This document shows positions 57,777 to 64,000 of a DNA stretch of 64,000 nt, in pieces. Each line of letters starts with the position of its first letter. The first letter of the stretch is position 1. This DNA comes from Ustulina deusta (Eukaryota > Ascomycota > Sordariomycetes > Xylariales > Xylariaceae). The notes under the pieces were generated by a model that did no database searches, was not told the origin of the DNA, and worked only from the letters and a program-made list of their open reading frames with translations. The stretch covers positions 620,001 to 684,000 of the forward strand of contig JAJNNX010000020.1 in assembly GCA_023159155.1 (NCBI GenBank), in the 5' to 3' direction. A program made the position numbers and the translations under genes.

Positions 57777-58360
57777 GGACGACCGGCAATTGACCCTACA
57801 CCGAAATCGAGCTTTGGTCTAGCATGGGAATGTCGAAATGTCGAATTGTCGATAGTTCCTCTGCCAAAGCTGTGGTTTACCTGAGTTCGGCGCTCTCCGC
57901 TCTCACGGTGCAAGACATTAGCTTGCAGCGGAGGGGAAGACATGACGCCTCAAGACGTGAAAGTGGCTGACACTCTTCAGTCTTGTTCTAGTTGATTTTC
58001 AGTTGGAAGAGGGATCGAGTTGAATGAACCAACGAGAAAATGGGGGACGAGGAGGTTGATAATTAATTACCCGATACCCCACCCCCCATGACGGAACATA
58101 TGCACCCTACCTTAAGTTAGGCAGTACCTTTAATAACGATTATATTTATACTGTAACTGCTCTTGAATGAAAGCCTATTAAAACAGCGTGGGAAAATATC
58201 GCCACAGTTAGAGAGCAACGACGGGGTGAAAAAGCAGACTAACTGCTCCGTGTTTAAGGTGTTGATATTCATGTCACACTCCGTATCGTACCCAACTGAA
58301 CTCCGTCTTCGCCCTATAGCTAGCTAAGCGCCTCGCCTCATCCGACGCAGGTATGTAGTA
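57777..58360. other. Intergenic between convergent genes
   Basis: No gene seen. 3' flanks of the AIF-like gene and END3. Confidence 0.45.
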
Positions 58361-59708
58361 TCATCTCCCGGCTTTCTCGTCATCGATTTCCCTCCTCAGC
58401 TGCTCGAGGACCTGTATGCGCGAAGCAAGGTGCGACTCGAGCCCGTCGACCTGCTCCTTGACGGTCTGCAGATCGTCGGCGACGCCGCGCAGATTGCCGC
58501 CGACCTTGGCCTTGCCGCCGCCTTCCTCGAGATCGCGCAGCTCCTTGCGCTTGTAGTCGAGGAGCTGCTCGAGCTCCCGCTTGACGAGGGCGGGCTGGCT
58601 CTCCCGCTTGCCGCCGCGCCGGCGGTTCGCCTCGGCCTCGACCTTGTCCATCTTGGCCTCGAGGTCGGCCAGCTGCTTCTTCAGCCGCACCTCCTCCCAC
58701 TCGGCGTCCGACTTGGCCGTGCTGAAGTCGGTGCCCGCCGCCTTGAAGCTGGTGCGCCCGAGCCGCGTCAGGTACTGGTCGCCGAACTTGGCCTTGCGGC
58801 CCGTCGTCGTGGACTCGTCGGCCTTGGCGGCCCACCGCGAGGCGGCGGGCGCGTTCCGCTCGCTGTCGATCTGGTAGTCGATCTGGCTCCGCTCGAACGA
58901 CGAGCGCAGAGACGCCGGGACCGTCCGCGGGATCCGGAACCCCTCGTGTCGGTTGTTGAGGATGTGGAGGAAGGCGAGGCACGCGTCTTTGTTGATAGAG
59001 GACGCGGCGGATGGGTTGATCAGGTTCCACGCCGACCTGATGTCGGTGTCGGGCACATCGAGCGATTCGTAGAGGTCTTCGAGGGAATTGACTGCGGCGT
59101 AAGAGAGTTAGCAGAAGTCACATTTGCGTAGCGGCCATGACGGGGCGGTGGTGAGGGAGACGTACAGGTTATTTCACCACGCATGTCCCTGTTCTCCTGA
59201 TATATTGACTCGTACTTGGCCTTGTCTTGCGGGTTCATGTACCAGTCGAACCCATCTTTCAGGCCCGGCGTGTCGGAGTCGTCGTCGACCTGCTCGAACT
59301 GCACTTGCTTGCCCGTGAGCGCTCGGTTCGCTTGTACGAGATGTGATTTCGATTCTGGGACCAGCCAGTCCGGCAGTGTCGCGGGGACATCGGCGTACTC
59401 CTGTATTCCACGTTAGGCCGCGACTCTTCCACGGCGATTGGGGGGCATTCGAGGGGAAGGCGGCGACGCACCCCGTTCACTATGTCGAAGATGATGCGCA
59501 TGGCCACGCAGAACTCCTCGAAATCCAAATTGCCGTCATTATCGACATCGGCGACGTCCCAGACGCGCTCGAGCTGGTCATCCCGCAGGCCACTGTTCTT
59601 CAGGAGCGGCGCGGCCTGTTCGCCGGTCAGGAACTTGCCGCCATTCGTCCGCGTCGTGAAGATGTTCCAGTATGTCTCGATCTCCTGAGGCTCAATCCGC
59701 GGGGCCAT
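58361..59708 (-). CDS. END3: Actin-regulatory complex protein END3
   Basis: EH-domain protein of the Pan1-Sla1-End3 complex that links endocytosis and cortical actin. Exons 59708-59472, 59400-59166 and 59091-58361; introns 71 and 74 nt; 400 aa. The first EH domain holds [20 protein letters not shown] and an EF-hand-like loop [13 protein letters not shown]. The region after intron 1 begins [19 protein letters not shown] second EH-like segment spans [20 protein letters not shown] and [18 protein letters not shown]. The C-terminal 150 residues are Lys/Glu-rich coiled coil ([20 protein letters not shown]) that in yeast contacts Sla1 and Pan1. High GC in exon 3 produces long antisense frames that are not genes. 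Confidence 0.93.
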
Positions 59709-60509
59709 TGTCGGGCTCGTCTGGTTGCCGCTAATGGCCGTTCCGTTCGTATAGTGAGATGCTTGAATTTGTGTAATTTGGGTGACGTATCGAGTAGGTG
59801 GGTTGGTATATCGGAGACGAAGGCAATTAAGGGATTCCTTTGCTGTAAAATGCTGGTTTAAACACCTGATTGTAGGTCATACGTAACTGTCTGGGCGCAA
59901 GCCTCCCTGTACTACCTAGTGTAAGGTGACCTACCTACTTATGTAGGTACCTACCTAGCTAGACTACCTTAAGTACTTAGAGGTACTTAGGTAGGTTAGC
60001 GGGTCGGCGATGCCTAGCAATAGGGTCGACAAGCTTGAGCCACGTTTCTGTCAGCCCCATTTCGAATACTTGTGGCTTGACCGTGCTCATACCTAGCCCA
60101 CTGAGAATTGTTGAAGTATCTCGCTGTATAGAGCGGCGAATATACGAAGACAATATAGTTTTATTCCCGTCCCAACAACCTTGAAAATAAGCGCATATTA
60201 GCCGTCTCTATTTATTTCCTAATTCTATCGCAGCTGTATTGGAGCTACCTAGTGAAACGACAACCAAAACACGCTGGCGGCATCAATATGACAATGTCTA
60301 GGTTATTTACCAGACTCCCCTATCTAGACAGCTTTGTAACATTTCATACAGCTAGAGAAGACTACCTCGTTGGCAGAAAATTCTGTAGGTTTTCAGAGCT
60401 GACTTAGGTTCTATATCTTTCAACTCTGCCGAACTGCCGCGAGTTCACCGACACCAACCACACCACCTCATAGCCTGTCATGTCTTTATCACGTACTATG
60501 CGACAAATA
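59709..60509. other. Intergenic with CTACCT/AGGTAG-rich DNA
   Basis: No gene. 5' region of END3 on the left. From 59925 to 60000 the sequence is built from repeated TACCTAC, TAGGTA, TACTTAG and AGGTAG words, forming several overlapping palindromes. Confidence 0.5.
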
Positions 60510-61776
60510 TCAAAAAGACTCCCAACCGGCGGCTCTGATAATCCTGTCGAGAAGTCGATGAGTCTTCAGGGATGACTCGAAAGTGGCAACGGTTTCCAAG
60601 TTGCCCCTTGCGAAAGCACGATATTGGCGAGCCACATTGGCAGAAATTGCCGGTACTTTAGACTCGAACTCGTCACCGGCCAGAAAATCCACATCGTGGG
60701 TTTCCTTATCCCCGATTTTGAGTCTCAGCGTGCGCTTAGATCCACCGAATTGCCAGTGAGACTGGGGAATGATAATCTCAACCTCACCCTCAGTGCCGGA
60801 GATAATCCAGCGAAAGCTGACGCCGTCAATTTCAGCCCTCGGTTTTCTGAGGGAGATAGATGCCACTGCGCCACTCTCAAGGACCCCCTGTACAACGGCC
60901 TGATCTGGGCTTGTCTTAGGATATGCGGGATTGACCACCACACCTTTAGGGTCGAGGATCTTCATGCTTGAGACTGTCGATTTCAGGATTGCTTGTACCT
61001 CTGCGAAATCACCAAGCACATGTGTGAAGCTGTCGAGGACTAGCGATGGGGCGCATGAGATGAAGGACAGCTAAAACGATTTATCGAAGGGGTATACTCA
61101 CAGTGACCAAAATAGATGAAGAAATTATTACCGCCGGACTTGTAGTCGAGATAATATTCTGCTCCCTCCATCCAGAAATCGTAAGGGAGAACGCCGGAAG
61201 AGACCCATGCCGAGGAGCTTGCGACTTTTCCAATCTGCCCCGACTCGACAATATCCTTGACTTTCGCAATTAGGGGGTCTGCTCTAGCCTGCACGCCTAC
61301 GGATGTGCGTACGCCCGCGGCCGAGGCAAGTCTGGACAGCTCCTCAGACTCAGCAAGGCCGGCACCTAGAGGCCATTCCACGAAGACATCCTTTTTCTTC
61401 TCAAGAGCCGGTTTCGCTAATAGGAGGTGTTTCCCCACATTGACGGAGACGACGACCAGTTCCACAAGCGGATCATTCGCAAGATCTTCGGGGCTCCCAT
61501 AGGCTTTCGTGGATTCCGGCAGACCGTACTGTTTAACTTGGATTTTTACGTCAGCATCGCGGTTCTACAGTGTATCCGAGAGCAATCCAGGTGCTTACTC
61601 GCTGCCGCCGCGGATTGCACACTTGAATTGCACACTGCGATTACCTCGTAGTCTTCGGGCATCGCTCTGAGCGCTGGAAGATGTGCAGTAGCAGCCCAAT
61701 AGCCGGGGCGAACTCTCGAACTTGAATATTCTGGCGGCGGTCGCAGACCAATGATACCAACGCGAATCGGGGCCAT
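60510..61776 (-). CDS. Gfo/Idh/MocA oxidoreductase, Gal80-like
   Basis: NAD(P)-binding protein of the Gfo/Idh/MocA superfamily; yeast Gal80 in this family represses Gal4, while other members are sugar dehydrogenases. Exons 61776-61599, 61536-61102 and 61039-60510; introns 62 and 62 nt; 380 aa. The Rossmann start is IRVGIIGLRPPPEYSSSR. YGLPESTKAYGSPEDLANDP and VELVVVSVNVGKHLLLAKPA follow, then the VEWPLGAGLAESEELSRLA motif where dehydrogenases carry EKP. A GHFLDSFTHVLGDF segment spans intron 2. Replacement of the usual EKP Lys by EWP suggests a regulator-type or altered active site, as in Gal80. It is divergent from a Zn2Cys6 regulator gene. Confidence 0.87.
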
Positions 61777-62609
61777 ATTGATTCGTCGAAATAAGTCGGT
61801 AGCTCGCCAGCAATCGAAAGTAGTGCTACAGAAAGGCGTGATTGTAGTCGTCGATCAAATGGACTTTTACTTTGTGTGGGGGCAGACCTGCTTTTATAAT
61901 ACAGTCGCGGGACAAAATGCACATGTCCCCTCATCCTGTTCCTTTTTTGCGACACTTGTGGGATATCCTTCTGCGGCCTCGTGCCCACTCGAATTCCGGA
62001 CTCCCAATCCCGTGGTATGATAAGGTTGAATAGAAATTGCTTACAATGTAACAGTTACCTTCAGATCCCTGGGCTGACCCAAGACAATGTTTACGATACT
62101 TAGCCAGATAGGTCAAGGCAGATCAAATGCAGGTGTTCATCATCAAATGCCAACCATCAACCTCCAAACTCACTCATTCGCGAAAATCGGCGCAGCCTCC
62201 TCTGTAAACGATTGCTAATCTTTAGTGGCTGTATTGCGACGCACAATTAGGTATCCTGCGGCTGCCTCCGACTACGTGATGTCTGATGCAGGAGACCCAG
62301 GAGGTTTCGGTATCTAAGCTCTCTACACTACCGAGGATGTACACATGTGCAATGCAAGGCGTGATGAGGATCCACTCGAACGCCGGGGATAGCGGGGCCT
62401 AAGCCCGGCACTAAATATGGAATTCCGGTGCTGACAAATGGATGTAGATTTCGTCCAAGTACCATGGCGGACAACCAGTAGCACAGCACCCTTGTTCTTG
62501 GTTGAACGCCGAAATCAGGACACAGCTTGTATTAACCGATGCCAACCCGATTCATCCGTCAACCCCTTAGTACATCCTTGAAGCGTTGTCTGGCTAATTC
62601 TGTTCTCCA
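61777..62609. promoter_or_regulatory. Divergent promoter, Gal80-like / Zn2Cys6 regulator
   Basis: No gene. 833 bases shared by two divergent genes whose products belong to families that interact in yeast (Gal80 with Gal4). No obvious CGG-type inverted repeat found by eye. Confidence 0.45.
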
Positions 62610-64000
62610 ATGCCAATCTCTCGCAAGAAAGCATGTGAGCGATGCAGACTGGCCAAGGCCAGATGTTCCCTTGACCCTGTGTGCCTTCGATGCTTGAATA
62701 GGGGTTTGGAATGCAGATACAATGGAGCCTCGCTTCGCGTAGGCCCTTACACTCGACCGCATCTCCTTGGACTGGAACAGACCCCATCCGTGGCCAGCCC
62801 CGGCATCACTACGGAAGACCTCTCGGGCTTGTTCAGCTTTCCGGGCTCAAGAGCAACTACCCTAGTGTTTGGGGAGGCCGCTGTCGAGGAATTTGCACCA
62901 AACAATACTGAAGTAAATTATTGGGACTCATACTACGTCAATGAGCCTCGGGGTACGTCATGGGACCAAGCTGTATGGAACGGAAGCCAGGGGGAACCAC
63001 ATCCACCACTATCTAGAGACTCCCCGCACCAAGAAGCTCCCCATGATGTTGCCTCGGATTTATTTCCTACGTTCACGTCACCTCGAGACTTGATGGGGGA
63101 ATCTCAATTAACGAACCCTCAACCTCGCATAGCTGCTGTGGTTGCAACTGATGAGTCTGTCGAAACGGCCGCGACTGCAAAAGGTCTACCACGACCGGGT
63201 TCTCCTCCGTCGCCTCGAGAAGAAAACGAAAGAGCTGTAGAGATCGAGCATGAATCAGCGGTCGCGATTTACGTAAAGCGTTACGAGCATCTTCTCGCCC
63301 AACGACCAAGTGTACCAACCGAACGACAGCTGATGGCCAGAATACTCCTAGGTCAGGTAGAGAATTTCCCGATGATGCTGATCCGAGGAAGTAGGCTACC
63401 GCCTTTCATCTACCCCAAATGCGTGTTAAACAACAGACTGTCTCGCCGTTGCACCGCAGCCAATGGAACACACCAGTGCTTGCTCGAGCCACTGGCGAAC
63501 TGTGCTACCTTAACCCAAATGTTCTATAGTCGTAGCTCTGGTAACTCGCAGTTCGTTTGGAAAGCAATATATGATGAGAAAAGGCGCCTATACGAAGAAG
63601 TGAGCCTCCCTTTTTTTTCTTGTACTTCTTTCAGCGTTGTATGGGTAGTATGATGCGAAGTCGATATAGACATTACCATGGAGGCTTTTAAGCGCAACGG
63701 CCAATTCTACTAACCTCAATACAGTCTCATACGTATGACACACCAACCCTTCTAGCAGCCGTCCAGGCACTGGGAATCTACCGTGAGTAATACCCGAGTG
63801 GGCTTTCGCTACCAAGATCCTTCCATCCCAAGTGATGTACCATACTAAGAGCTCTATATATACTTGGAAGCTTCCACATGTTCCTCTGACCAGAAAATAC
63901 TGATTCGAAGTTCTGTAGTCTTAATTCAAGCACAAGATACTGAATCTATTGCCAAGAACGACGCTGCCTCTTTGGCAGTAACATTTTGTGTTAGAGTTTT
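62610..64000 (+). CDS. Zn(II)2Cys6 transcription factor, 3' part missing
   Basis: Fungal-specific regulator. Exons 62610-63599, 63725-63782 and 63871-64000, the last cut by the window edge; introns 125 and 88 nt. The binuclear zinc cluster is at the extreme N-terminus: Cys9, 12, 19, 25, 28 and 35 in CERCRLAKARC and CLRCLNRGLEC, spacing 2-6-5-2-6, with Lys/Arg between. A long low-complexity linker leads to KRYEHLLAQRPSVPTERQLM and later IYDEKRRLYEE, SHTYDTPTLLAAVQALGIY and KILIRSSVVLIQAQDTES, which resemble the middle homology region. The acceptor at 63870 was chosen because it alone keeps this last frame open. The start is the first ATG, seven residues before the basic-Cys cluster. Target genes unknown; the divergent Gal80-like gene is a candidate. 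Confidence 0.88.

Noticed and set aside
58430..59131. 233-codon plus-strand frame
   Set aside because: Antisense to the GC-rich coiled-coil exon of END3; Leu/Glu/Val composition is a shadow of Lys/Glu-rich coding.
1..64000. CRISPR arrays, intact transposons, rRNA genes, telomere repeats
   Set aside because: Looked for by eye; none seen.

Overview
The window is nuclear DNA of a filamentous ascomycete (Pezizomycotina, most likely a Sordariomycete). The evidence is short GT-AG introns of about 50-200 nt with CTAAC/CTGAC-type branch sites, single-gene transcription units on both strands, a HET-domain gene, a Zn(II)2Cys6 regulator, several MFS transporters, and orthologues of yeast housekeeping genes. 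I placed exon borders by splice consensus and reading-frame continuity. No bacterial, viral or CRISPR features were seen, and no intact transposon.

Layout. 0-4 kb: a succinate-semialdehyde dehydrogenase cut by the left edge, and a membrane-anchored ubiquitin protease. 4-14 kb: gene-poor, holding a HAD phosphatase (PYP1-like), a BSC6-like MFS transporter and two decayed genes. 14.5-15.4 kb: ribosomal protein L13 (RPL13). 16.2-19.7 kb: a large membrane/HET-domain allorecognition-type gene with one in-frame TAG. 20-25.5 kb: a basic orphan protein, a short-chain dehydrogenase and a phosphoinositide phospholipase C. 25.5-29.4 kb: a long non-coding stretch, a doubtful small secreted protein, and the mitochondrial AAA chaperone BCS1. 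30-38.4 kb: two MFS transporters flanking a fascin-like protein and a decayed exon. 38.5-48.1 kb: ESF1 (pre-rRNA processing), an 11-exon phospholipase D and an EPS1-like ER protein disulfide isomerase. 48-53.2 kb: a repeat-rich stretch (TA microsatellite, diverged tandem repeat, tRNA-like remnant), a two-TM small protein and TDP1. 53.6-64 kb: acyl-CoA-binding protein, an AIF/FSP1-like flavoprotein, END3, a Gal80-like oxidoreductase and, divergent from it, a Zn2Cys6 transcription factor cut by the right edge.

The genes do not form one pathway or an obvious biosynthetic cluster; most are housekeeping genes in lipid signalling (PLC, PLD, ACBP), protein quality control (ubiquitin protease, BCS1, EPS1-like), ribosome biogenesis (RPL13, ESF1), DNA repair (TDP1) and endocytosis (END3). 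The unusual content lies between them: several frames that look coding are broken by TGA or TAG codons one C-to-T step from CGA or CAG, and a TACCTAGGTA palindrome recurs in non-coding DNA. The most notable loci are the membrane-HET gene with its TAG, the decayed Cys-rich gene whose open frame is broken only by TGA, and the ubiquitin protease with about 99 further open codons after its TAG.
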